From Methanoculleus sp. UBA208 (GTDB taxonomy: Archaea > Halobacteriota > Methanomicrobia > Methanomicrobiales > Methanoculleaceae), in assembly GCF_002498065.1 (NCBI RefSeq), contig NZ_DAFZ01000051.1:1-11984 (forward strand): a DNA stretch of 11,984 bases. Direction: 5' to 3'. The position numbers were made by a program, and so were the translations under genes. Every line of letters begins with the position of its first letter. The first letter of the stretch is position 1. The notes beneath the pieces were generated by a model, which worked only from the letters and a program-made list of their open reading frames with translations, searched no databases and was not told where the DNA came from. Shown here piece after piece: positions 1-5,710 of this stretch.

Positions 1-162
1 TCGCACTCCCCGTCAGCCCCACAGCGAAACCCTTCGGGTTTCTCGAACTCCTGTCCTGCGGACAGTCGTCCCCCCAATGGCGATAAGCGACTGGCCAAAG
101 GGCAGGAGCTCGAGCACCGTCAGGTGCGCAGTCCCCACGCGGTCCAATGCACCGGGTTTTTT
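1..162. other. Structured non-coding element with oligo-T end
   Basis: No convincing gene is seen here. The stretch is packed with self-complementary segments. There is a 7-bp hairpin at 26-42 (GAAACCC/GGGTTTC, TTC loop), a 6-bp hairpin at 51-65 (CTGTCC/GGACAG, TGC loop), a 5-bp hairpin at 114-127, a pair CAGTCG (63-68)/CGACTG (88-93), and an 11-of-12 long-range inverted repeat at 42-53 with 103-114. On the plus strand these are followed by six T residues at 157-162, which can act as an archaeal terminator. A minus-strand frame is also open through much of this stretch, but I see no convincing start for it. The element could be the 3' end of a structured RNA, a dispersed repeat, or a terminator region convergent with the DUF1614 gene. 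It may extend beyond the left edge. Confidence 0.4.
157..162 (+). terminator. Oligo-T tract, possible plus-strand terminator
   Basis: Six T residues follow a GGG on the plus strand, directly after the hairpin-rich stretch. Oligo-T is the usual archaeal termination signal. Any plus-strand transcript entering from the left would plausibly end here, head-on to the leftward DUF1614 gene. Confidence 0.3.
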
Positions 163-168
163 CTCGTT

Positions 169-993
169 TCAAGTGTTGGGTGCATACAATCTTTGAGAAC
201 TCGTGCGCACTAGGTTTGCGCAATGCACCTTGTTTAGAAAAACGGCATTTTTGGTGAGTTCACTCTGCATCCCTGAGTTCGCCCCCCTCACCCCTCCCTC
301 CTGCGGGCAGACGCCTCCCTTCTTCCGCAGACCCCTCCCCGCATACGCCGCGAGCAGGACCGACAGCACGCCGGTGACGAAGATACCGTCGAATATCCCC
401 GCGCCCCCGATGGAGAGGACGGTCGCCCGGCCTCCGGCAAGTGCCGCAAGCACGTCGGGGTTCGCGAGGTTGAGGATGTCGGCGCCGAGCAGGGTGCCCA
501 TGGTCCCGCCCGCGTAGGCGAGCCCGGGGGCGGTGCGGCAGCCTCGGGCAAGGAGGAGCCCTGCGGCGGCACCTGCGAGGGGTGCGATGTAGAACGGCAT
601 GGTGATCCCGAGACCCGGGACCGGCGTTGCGAACGCATAGGCGATGAGCGATACGGCGCCGACGGCGGCGAGGGTCTTGTAGCGCGAGACCCGGCCCCCC
701 GCGACCATCGCGGCGGTCACGAAGAAGGGGATGACGGCGCCGCCGACGTTGACCGCGATGACCGTTTCCCCGACAGGGACCAGCGGGATGTCGATCAGGC
801 TGCCGAGCAGCGCCCCTGCGGTCACCAGCACCGCCTGGTAGAACCGGAGCCCGATCGATTCGAAGACCCCCTCGGTGACGAGGAGCAGGTTGAATATGAC
901 CAGGGCCGGTATGAGGACGGCCAGAGCGATGAGGATCTGCTCCGGGCTGAAAGGAAGCGGCAGAATAGCGATCGTGGGCAGCTCGGTCTCCAT
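169..993 (-). CDS. DUF1614 family multi-pass membrane protein
   Basis: This is a 274-aa polytopic membrane protein of the archaeal/bacterial DUF1614 family, whose function is unknown. About six hydrophobic segments are visible, roughly at residues 20-39, 51-71, 78-99, 107-123, 133-149 and 203-217. Two glycine-rich conserved blocks identify the family: GTMGTLLGADILNL at 163-176 and SIGGAGIFDGIF at 194-205. The start at 993 is supported by a TATA box (1023-1030) that would give only a short leader; no clear Shine-Dalgarno is present. The last ~50 residues, after the final hydrophobic segment and a basic GRGLRKK, look unlike a membrane protein and come from less GC-rich DNA. The tail may be a read-through extension caused by loss of the original stop. 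Family assignment is from remembered motifs. Confidence 0.85.
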   Translation of the reverse strand: METELPTIAILPLPFSPEQILIALAVLIPALVIFNLLLVTEGVFESIGLRFYQAVLVTAGALLGSLIDIPLVPVGETVIAVNVGGAVIPFFVTAAMVAGGRVSRYKTLAAVGAVSLIAYAFATPVPGLGITMPFYIAPLAGAAAGLLLARGCRTAPGLAYAGGTMGTLLGADILNLANPDVLAALAGGRATVLSIGGAGIFDGIFVTGVLSVLLAAYAGRGLRKKGGVCPQEGGVRGANSGMQSELTKNAVFLNKVHCANLVRTSSQRLYAPNT

Positions 994-1022
994 AAGCCGG
1001 GTGTACAGGACGGGTCCATGCC

Positions 1023-1030
1023 ATATATAG
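1023..1030 (-). promoter_or_regulatory. TATA box for the DUF1614 gene
   Basis: The minus strand reads CTATATAT here, preceded by a purine-rich TGAAA that could serve as BRE. The box is centred about 34 nt before the ATG at 993, so transcription would begin within about 10 nt of the start codon. That fits a short-leader archaeal promoter. Confidence 0.6.
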
Positions 1031-1389
1031 TTTCATCAGTACGGCCTCCGGGAGGTCTTCGGCCGACCTTGTACAACTCTCCACCCCCCACTCCAAAGAC
1101 TAGTGCTTCATACATGTTCTATGGCAAAAGGAAGGTATGAGAGAAAATAGAAATCATAAATTGCGTATTTTATAATCCTTTTTAGATAGATATATTCATA
1201 TAGGGATAGCCAAAAATAGTGATAAACAATACCTCCTGCCTCGAATCGGATAACGGAACCCGGATAGCACATCCATGAGGATTGTCCTGCAAGTGGATCG
1301 TCATCCGGGAATTTCGGGTGTATTTCGGGGCAGCAGGTGGTTGAGAACGGCTCCGTTCGCTCCGACCGATCGCATCTACACGGGGAAGC
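1031..1389. other. Gene-poor spacer with AT-rich tract
   Basis: This stretch separates the leftward DUF1614 gene from the rightward ABC-like gene and holds no supported gene. Positions about 1120-1235 are strongly AT-rich and could carry core promoters in either direction; TATTTTATAAT at about 1166-1175 is the best plus-strand candidate, but it would imply a leader of roughly 190 nt. Closer to the ABC-like gene there is a tandem ATTTCGGG repeat (1311-1318 and 1322-1329, exactly 11 bp apart) and a dyad GAACGG-CT-CCGTTC (1345-1358). Confidence 0.5.
1345..1358. promoter_or_regulatory. Dyad upstream of ABC-like gene
   Basis: A perfect 6-bp inverted repeat with a 2-bp centre lies 31 bp before the ATG at 1390, just after the 11-bp-spaced ATTTCGGG direct repeat. 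Position and symmetry suggest a protein-binding site, but no TATA box is visible next to it, so this is only a candidate. Confidence 0.25.
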
Positions 1390-2109
1390 ATGACTGCCTT
1401 TACTGTTGAGGACCTGATCCGGCATCTGGAACGGCTTCGGGCGCGAGGCCCGATCCCGTTCGACGTGAAGAGCGGAGAGATTTTTGGTATTCTCTGCCCC
1501 CAAGGCCAGGACCGGCGGACCCTGATCGCCATCCTCATGACGATGCTCTTCCCGATCTCCGGGTTTGCCGAGCGTTCACCGCTTGCGATCCTCGGGAACC
1601 TCGGAGACGTGCGGCGGAACATGGGCATCGTCCTCCCCGAGCCGGTGCTCGACCCTGCGCTGACCGGCAGGGAGAACCTGGACTTCCACGCACGATTGCA
1701 CGGCCTGGGCGAAGAGGTCCGGAGAAGGAGGATCCCGGAGGTCATCGAACTCTTCGGGCTCGCCGGGAGCGCCGATTCTCCGGTTGAGACCTACTCCCCC
1801 GTCATGGTGCAGCACCTCGAGATCGGCCGGGCGTATCTTTCGCACCCGTCGGTCCTCTTTCTTGCCGAACCGACGAAAGAGCTGGACGGGCACGGCCGCC
1901 GGGAGACCTGGGACCTGCTCCGGCGGCTGAACCGCGAGCGGAGGGTGACGATCATCTTTACGACGCACGATGTGGCCGAAGCGGAGGCAATCTGCACCCG
2001 CGTTGCGGTGGTGGACGGCGGGGAGGTCGTGGCGCTGGACGCGCCCGAGACCTTCCGTGCGGTGATGTCTCTCGACGATCCCCCGCTTGAATTCGACAAC
2101 TCCACCTGA
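1390..2109 (+). CDS. ABC-type ATPase-fold protein with ruined motifs
   Basis: The 239-aa product aligns along its whole length with the ATP-binding subunits of drug/polysaccharide-type ABC exporters: GEIFGIL before the P-loop, LTGRENLDF at 91-99, and TTHDVAEAE with the H-loop His193. The catalytic motifs are mostly lost. Walker A reads CPQGQDRRT (36-44), lacking the glycines and the lysine. The Q-loop Gln is replaced around 83. The LSGGQ signature reads YSPVM (135-139). Walker B reads VLFLAE (155-160), with Asp replaced by Ala159 though Glu160 remains. The frame has no stop or shift, so this looks like a maintained pseudoenzyme or a recently silenced gene. No permease gene adjoins it. The in-frame stop at 1342 and the lack of other starts make 1390 the first usable start. 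Confidence 0.8.
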   Translation: MTAFTVEDLIRHLERLRARGPIPFDVKSGEIFGILCPQGQDRRTLIAILMTMLFPISGFAERSPLAILGNLGDVRRNMGIVLPEPVLDPALTGRENLDFHARLHGLGEEVRRRRIPEVIELFGLAGSADSPVETYSPVMVQHLEIGRAYLSHPSVLFLAEPTKELDGHGRRETWDLLRRLNRERRVTIIFTTHDVAEAEAICTRVAVVDGGEVVALDAPETFRAVMSLDDPPLEFDNST

Positions 2110-2151
2110 TCGTCCCGGCTTTTGCACCGGTAGATGAGCGGCCGGGGCGAT

Positions 2152-2166
2152 CGAAACCGCTTTATC
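2152..2166 (+). promoter_or_regulatory. BRE/TATA promoter of the rhodanese gene
   Basis: CGAAAC at 2152-2157 followed by TTTATC at 2161-2166 matches the BRE-plus-TATA layout of euryarchaeal promoters. The TATA centre lies about 25 nt before the ATG at 2189, which predicts a leaderless transcript and argues that the gene is not simply read through from the ABC-like gene. Confidence 0.6.
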
Positions 2167-2188
2167 GTTGCGGCCGTGACATGGATGC

Positions 2189-2611
2189 ATGGCCGTTCAT
2201 CTCCATCCCCTGCTCGCGGTTCTGCTCGCCGTCGCGCTTGTGCTTGCCGGTGGATGTCTCGAAGGCAGCCCGGCGCCCGACGACCAGGTCGTCCGGACGA
2301 TCACGCCGTCCGAAGCATCCGCCCTGATCGAAGAGAGGGAGGGAGATCCGGGTTTTGTCATCGTCGATGTCCGGAGACCGGACGAGTTCGCCGGCGGGCA
2401 CATCCCGGGCGCGATCAACATCAATTCAGCGGAGTTCTCAGAGCACCTCGATGGCCTCGACCCGGAGGCGACCTACCTCGTATACTGCCAGCGGGCCGGG
2501 CGGAGCGCCGGTGTCCGGGAGATGATGCGCGAGGCCGGGTTTTGCGAGGTCTACGAGATCGAGGGCGGCCTGAACGCCTGGGAGGCTGCCGGGCTCCCCG
2601 TGACCGGTTAA
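2189..2611 (+). CDS. Exported rhodanese-like protein
   Basis: The 140-aa product is a single-domain rhodanese (sulfurtransferase fold) with an N-terminal export signal. Residues 8-20 form a hydrophobic core ending in LAGGC, with Cys23 placed as in a lipobox, so it is probably a membrane-anchored lipoprotein acting outside the cytoplasm. The rhodanese domain spans about 38-138: VDVRRPDEFAGGHIPGA (59-75) is the CH2A-type motif, and the active loop is Cys100 in CQRAGRS, with the phosphate-cradling Gly-Arg-Ser intact. The fold, active cysteine and WEAAGLP ending indicate a catalytically competent sulfur-transfer protein; the substrate is unknown. The predicted leaderless promoter supports the start. 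Two other ATGs just upstream are out of frame. Confidence 0.88.
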   Translation: MAVHLHPLLAVLLAVALVLAGGCLEGSPAPDDQVVRTITPSEASALIEEREGDPGFVIVDVRRPDEFAGGHIPGAININSAEFSEHLDGLDPEATYLVYCQRAGRSAGVREMMREAGFCEVYEIEGGLNAWEAAGLPVTG

Positions 2612-2632
2612 ACCGTATTGTTCCTTATGGGT

Positions 2633-2661
2633 GGGCTCGACGCGGTTGCTGCATCGAGCCC
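2633..2661. terminator. Hairpin between convergent rhodanese and groEL
   Basis: An 8-bp perfect stem (GGGCTCGA/TCGAGCCC) with inner GC pairs sits between the ends of two convergent genes. It has no T tract on either side, so its role in termination is only positional inference; it may also protect 3' ends. Confidence 0.4.
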
Positions 2662-2678
2662 GGATGAGTGGAGGAGAA

Positions 2679-2696
2679 GGGGGAAACGGATCCCCC
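2679..2696 (-). terminator. Hairpin at the groEL stop
   Basis: GGGGG (2679-2683) pairs with CCCCC (2692-2696) immediately after the groEL stop codon. In the groEL direction it is followed by a pyrimidine-rich TTCTCCTCC rather than a clean T run. It is a plausible transcription end or mRNA-stabilising hairpin. Confidence 0.4.
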
Positions 2697-4310
2697 TCAG
2701 ATGATGATGGCTGCAGTCTTCGTGTCTTTCTCGTCGTCGAAGTCGGTGATGACGACCTCCGTTGAGAGGATCATGCCTGCGATGGACGCCGCGTTCTGGA
2801 GCCCGAGCCGCACCACCTTTGCGGGATCGATGACGCCGTGCTCCATCAGGTTCTCGTAGGTGCCGGTCTTTGCGTTGTAGCCGAACCCTGGCTCGTCGCT
2901 CCTCTTTACGGTGGCGACGACCTCGGCGCCTTCGACACCGGCGTTCTTTGCAATCTGACGGATGGGCTCCTCCAGCGCCCGCCGGACTATGGCGACACCC
3001 ACCTTCCGGTCGTCATCGAACTGCAGTTTATCCAGGGTTTCGATCGCCCTGAACAGGGTGACTCCGCCCCCGGAAACCACGCCTTCCTCGACCGCCGCCT
3101 TGGTGGCGTTCAGGGCGTCGTCGATCCGCATCTTCTTCTCTTTTAACTCCGTCTCGGTCGCCGCGCCGACCTTGATGACGGCGACGCCGCCTCCGAGGTT
3201 TCCGAGCCTCTTTCTGAGTTCGTCCTTCTTCCACTCGGAGTCCGCTATGTTGATCTGGGACTCGATCAGGTGCATCCGCTCTTCAAGGGCCTTGCGGTCG
3301 CCTTTTCCTCCGACGATCAGGGTGCTCTCTCCGTCGACCTTGACGGTGTGGGCCGAGCCGAAGACCTGCCTGGAGACATTCTCCAGTTTCATCCCGCGGT
3401 CTTCCGAGATCACCGTCGCGCCCGTGAGGATCGCGATGTCCTCGAGGATTGCCTTGCGTTCGTCGCCGAACCCGGGTGCCTTGACCGCACAGACCTTAAG
3501 TGAGCCGCGTATGATGTTCAGGATGAGGGCTGCCTGCGCCTCGCCCTCGACGTCCTCGGCAATGATCAGGAGCGGTCTCGCCTCCTGTGCGGCCGCTTCA
3601 AGGATAGGAACTATCTGTTTGAGCGAGGTGATCCTCCGGTCGGTGATCAGGATGTAGGGGTCTTCGTGCTCGCAGACCATCTTCTCGGTGTCCGTGATCA
3701 TGTAGGGTGAGATGTAGCCCCGGTCGAACTGCATCCCCTTGACCACCTCAAGGCCGGTATCGAGGCTCTTTGCGTCCTCGACAGTGATGAGCCCGCCGTA
3801 GCCGACCCTGTCCATCGCGTCGGCGATGAGTTCACCGATCTCTTCGTCGTTGTTGGCCGAGATGGCGGCGACCTGCAGGATCCTGTCCCGCTCCCTGACC
3901 GGGACACTCGTTGATTGGATATACTCCACGGCGGCCGCAACAGCGGCGTCGACGCCCCGCCTGATTTCGTTCGGGTTCGCCCCGGAGGAGATGTTCTTGA
4001 GACCTTCGGTGAGGATGGCCTGAGCGAGAAGTGTTGCGGTTGTCGTCCCGTCGCCGGTCTTGTCCTGGGTCTTCTGGGCGACCTCCTTGACGAGTTTCGC
4101 CCCGATGTTCTCGAACTTGTCGTGGAGCGAGATCTCTTTTGCAATCGTCACGCCGTCGTTCGTCACGACGGGGCTTGTCGACCTGTCGATCACGACGTAC
4201 CTGCCTCTGGGGCCGAGCGTTATCTTGACAGTGTCGGCGACCTTATTGACGCCGGCAAGGAGCGATCTGCGTGCGCCTTCGTCGAACATCAGCTGTTTTG
4301 ATGACACCAT
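2697..4310 (-). CDS. groEL: Group I chaperonin GroEL
   Basis: This 537-aa protein is a full-length bacterial-type Hsp60, not the archaeal thermosome. It would form ring complexes that fold proteins with ATP and the GroES lid. Equatorial ATP-binding signatures match the E. coli numbering closely: TLGPRGR at 31-37, NDGVTIAKEI with Asp52, and GDGTTTAT with Asp87. The apical domain (about 190-375) and the late equatorial DDALNATKAAVEEG and GGG motifs are present. The C-terminus ends TKTAAIII instead of the GGM-repeat tail usual in bacteria. The ATG at 4310 follows a GAGGAAG ribosome site (4314-4320). The gene lies 12 bp after groES in one operon. Group I chaperonins in methanogens are known from Methanosarcina and are thought to be bacterial acquisitions. 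Confidence 0.97.
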   Translation of the reverse strand: MVSSKQLMFDEGARRSLLAGVNKVADTVKITLGPRGRYVVIDRSTSPVVTNDGVTIAKEISLHDKFENIGAKLVKEVAQKTQDKTGDGTTTATLLAQAILTEGLKNISSGANPNEIRRGVDAAVAAAVEYIQSTSVPVRERDRILQVAAISANNDEEIGELIADAMDRVGYGGLITVEDAKSLDTGLEVVKGMQFDRGYISPYMITDTEKMVCEHEDPYILITDRRITSLKQIVPILEAAAQEARPLLIIAEDVEGEAQAALILNIIRGSLKVCAVKAPGFGDERKAILEDIAILTGATVISEDRGMKLENVSRQVFGSAHTVKVDGESTLIVGGKGDRKALEERMHLIESQINIADSEWKKDELRKRLGNLGGGVAVIKVGAATETELKEKKMRIDDALNATKAAVEEGVVSGGGVTLFRAIETLDKLQFDDDRKVGVAIVRRALEEPIRQIAKNAGVEGAEVVATVKRSDEPGFGYNAKTGTYENLMEHGVIDPAKVVRLGLQNAASIAGMILSTEVVITDFDDEKDTKTAAIII

Positions 4311-4322
4311 GGGCTTCCTCCG

Positions 4323-4595
4323 TTACCTGATCTTTGCCAGGATGTCCTTGTATGGGACGAACACGTATGTCTCGGAGTCGATCTCGAACGTATCCGAGGT
4401 ATAGCCTCCGTACAAAACACGGTCCCCGGGGCTTAAGGGGAGACTGGATCCGTCGTCGCGCTCTCCTACCGCAACGACGGATCCTTCTTTTCTGCCCTCC
4501 CGTGCGGATTCGGGGATGTAAATGCCGCTTTTCGTAACCTCTTCTCTTCGTATGGGTCTGATGAGAACCCGTTCTCCGATTGGGATAATCTCCAT
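4323..4595 (-). CDS. groES: Co-chaperonin GroES
   Basis: The 90-aa product is the Hsp10 lid of the GroEL chamber. It shows the family's beta-barrel pattern: IPIGERVLIRPIRREE at the N-terminus, a mobile loop carrying the GroEL-contacting hydrophobic tripeptide in SGIYIPE (23-29), the GSVVAVGE strand, GDRVLYGGY, and a C-terminal VPYKDILAKI. An upstream in-frame extension to 4748 exists but is hydrophobic, AT-rich and would cover the promoter. The ATG at 4595 is the true start because GGTGAT (4602-4607) lies 6 nt before it. Expression is likely driven by the TATA box at 4648-4655 and possibly controlled through the adjacent dyad. Confidence 0.95.
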   Translation of the reverse strand: MEIIPIGERVLIRPIRREEVTKSGIYIPESAREGRKEGSVVAVGERDDGSSLPLSPGDRVLYGGYTSDTFEIDSETYVFVPYKDILAKIR

Positions 4596-4601
4596 GAGTC
4601 C

Positions 4602-4607
4602 ATCACC
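4602..4607 (-). promoter_or_regulatory. groES ribosome binding site fixing the start
   Basis: The minus strand reads GGTGAT, complementary to the archaeal 16S rRNA 3' end, and is separated from the ATG at 4595 by 6 nt. It selects this start over the 51-residue longer open frame. Confidence 0.75.
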
Positions 4608-4647
4608 TTCAGAGAGTTTTTGCAACAGGATCGTATGGCATCCTAAA

Positions 4648-4655
4648 TATTTAAA
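4648..4655 (-). promoter_or_regulatory. TATA box of groES-groEL
   Basis: The minus strand reads TTTAAATA, preceded by AAGG as possible BRE. A start site about 25 nt downstream gives a leader of about 30 nt containing the ribosome site. The dyad at 4662-4691 begins 6 bp upstream of this box. Confidence 0.65.
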
Positions 4656-4661
4656 CCTTAT

Positions 4662-4691
4662 CAATATTATCGAAATGATTTCGATATATTG
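4662..4691. promoter_or_regulatory. 30-bp dyad in divergent groES/regulator promoter
   Basis: The core is TATCGAAA (4668-4675), a TGA centre, and TTTCGATA (4679-4686). Outer arms CAATA (4662-4666) and TATTG (4687-4691) are also complementary, with a single unpaired T at 4667. The dyad lies between the TATA boxes of the two divergent transcripts, where one bound protein could affect both. The neighbouring winged-helix protein is the obvious candidate ligand. It does not resemble the TTTA-N-TAAA arrangement I recall for the Pyrococcus Phr heat-shock operator. Confidence 0.6.
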
Positions 4692-4697
4692 GATATC

Positions 4698-4704
4698 TTT
4701 ATAC
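4698..4704 (+). promoter_or_regulatory. TATA box of the winged-helix gene
   Basis: TTTATAC on the plus strand is centred about 32 nt before the ATG at 4733, giving a transcript with a very short or no leader. No Shine-Dalgarno precedes the gene, which agrees with leaderless translation. Confidence 0.5.
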
Positions 4705-4732
4705 CTGATCGGCTCATACGCATGAATGATCG

Positions 4733-5146
4733 ATGACACCGATGGCAAGGCAGATAGTCTTTCGACAGGTCGAGAGGCCGAGAGGCAAAAGGGCGGAGGA
4801 GAATCTCGACTGGTTCTTCAACAGCCTCGGTATCGGAGAAGGAAGGGACGTCGATCAGGTCGCCCAGCGGATTCTCGTCGTCCTTCTTTCGCACCAGGTC
4901 TCCGGGAACGGCGTGCCCGTGGAGAGGATCTCGCGCGACCTGGATGTCTCCAGTTCCCGTATCAACCACCACATCAGGAACCTTGTCGATGCCGGTGTCG
5001 TGTACCGCCACAAGCGGCAGATCCATCTCCGGGGCAACTCCCTCCAGTCGATGGTGCAGGAACTGCGCAACGATGCGCTCCGGGTTCTCGACGATATCGA
5101 GGCCACGGCTGCAGAACTCGACCGGTCGTTCGGCATCGAGGAGTGA
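4733..5146 (+). CDS. Winged-helix regulator divergent from groESL
   Basis: The 137-aa product carries one central winged helix-turn-helix domain. Counting from the second Met (4742), a helical segment spans 38-52, helix 2 is VERISRDLDVS (60-70), the recognition helix is in SSRINHHIRNLVDAG (71-85), and the wing is VVYRHKRQIHLRG (86-98). A C-terminal helix (102-128) probably dimerises the protein. The N-terminus is basic. It matches the general ArsR/MarR-like archaeal regulators, but I do not recognise a named family. Divergence from groES around a 30-bp dyad suggests that it controls the chaperonin operon and itself; this is inference. The start may be 4733 or 4742; the TATA position slightly favours 4733. 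Confidence 0.8.
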   Translation: MTPMARQIVFRQVERPRGKRAEENLDWFFNSLGIGEGRDVDQVAQRILVVLLSHQVSGNGVPVERISRDLDVSSSRINHHIRNLVDAGVVYRHKRQIHLRGNSLQSMVQELRNDALRVLDDIEATAAELDRSFGIEE

Positions 5147-5166
5147 AAGGCGGGGGCGGGCTCCCC

Positions 5167-5619
5167 TCATTCCTTCTGCTTCACGTAGGTGACGCCCTCC
5201 GGCTCCTCCGCTTCGCGGGTCTCTATCACGACGGTTCCCGAGATCCGGTTGAAGAGCCGCTGTTTCGAGCCCGGCATGGCGAGCCACCCGATCAGGCAGT
5301 CGGGGATGAGGAGAAATGCTTTACCGAAACTCTCGATTGCTGCGGCAAAAAACCCGATATCCTCACCGGCGCGGCCGGTGACCCGGATCTTCAACGCCAT
5401 CTTGCCGATCGACTGGCCGCGGTATCCCTCAAACAGCGTCCAGTAGAGGAAGAAGACGACCGAGGTGAGGCTGATCGAGATGAGCCCGGGATCTATGCTG
5501 AACTGCCAGGAGGGCGGCAGCCGGTCGGAGATTGCCCAGACGGGCAGCCCTACCAGGATGAAGTCGATGAGCCAGGCCCAGAACCGGGTCTCCCACCTGG
5601 CGAGATAGAGGGTAGCCAT
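5167..5619 (-). CDS. RDD family membrane protein
   Basis: The 150-aa product belongs to the RDD family, small membrane proteins named for conserved Arg-Asp-Asp residues. The N-terminal motif RFWAWLIDFILVGLPVW (12-28) holds the first conserved Arg and Asp within a membrane helix. A second hydrophobic segment lies at about 45-64, followed by YRGQSIGKMALKIRVTG, the family's second signature. A third hydrophobic segment lies at about 95-114. The C-terminus is charged and cytoplasmic-looking. Function is not established; some RDD proteins are proposed transporters. It is convergent with the winged-helix gene, 20 bp apart. Upstream there is only a weak TATA-like CCTTAAG at 5648-5654, which would give a near-leaderless transcript. 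Confidence 0.88.
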   Translation of the reverse strand: MATLYLARWETRFWAWLIDFILVGLPVWAISDRLPPSWQFSIDPGLISISLTSVVFFLYWTLFEGYRGQSIGKMALKIRVTGRAGEDIGFFAAAIESFGKAFLLIPDCLIGWLAMPGSKQRLFNRISGTVVIETREAEEPEGVTYVKQKE

Positions 5620-5675
5620 ATCGATAATCTGTCGTCCCTGGCGGGGCTTAAGGTTACGTGTCGGCCGACGGGGGG

Positions 5676-5696
5676 GTGGCCGGATGCCCCGGCCAC
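5676..5696. repeat. Strong GC hairpin between divergent RDD and ATPase
   Basis: GTGGCCGG (5676-5683) and CCGGCCAC (5689-5696) form a perfect 8-bp stem with a 5-nt loop. A separate 8-bp palindrome TCGGCCGA lies at 5661-5668. Both sit between the divergent promoters of the RDD and ATPase genes. They could be a binding site or a boundary element; nothing identifies the function. Confidence 0.4.
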
Positions 5697-5702
5697 AACA
5701 GT

Positions 5703-5709
5703 GATATAG
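5703..5709 (+). promoter_or_regulatory. TATA box of the ATPase-DUF234 gene
   Basis: GATATAG is centred 26 nt before the ATG at 5732, which places the transcription start at or next to the start codon. No ribosome site is present, so the mRNA is predicted to be leaderless. Confidence 0.55.
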
Positions 5710-5710
5710 T

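Noticed and set aside
260..1096. 278-aa open frame on the minus strand overlapping the DUF1614 gene
   Set aside because: It is an Arg/His/Gly-rich shadow frame of the GC-rich DUF1614 gene, with no recognisable domain.
1108..1235. Aromatic-rich minus-strand peptide in the AT-rich tract, with an AGGAGG-like site upstream
   Set aside because: No proper ATG follows the site at correct spacing, and the reading arises from AT-rich spacer DNA.
1275..1409. 44-codon ORF just upstream of the ABC-like gene
   Set aside because: It has no ribosome site, no TATA box at suitable distance and no recognisable motif; it overlaps the ABC-like start by chance.
2134..2667. 177-aa plus-strand frame over the rhodanese gene
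   Set aside because: Shadow frame; the rhodanese in the other frame has an export signal, active-site motif and promoter.
4596..4748. N-terminal extension of GroES
   Set aside because: The 51 extra residues cover the promoter and dyad; the ribosome site GGTGAT points to the ATG at 4595.
4726..5709. 327-aa plus-strand open frame over the regulator and RDD genes
   Set aside because: It crosses two genes with clear domains in other frames; its Arg/Gly/Pro-rich composition is typical of high-GC shadow frames.
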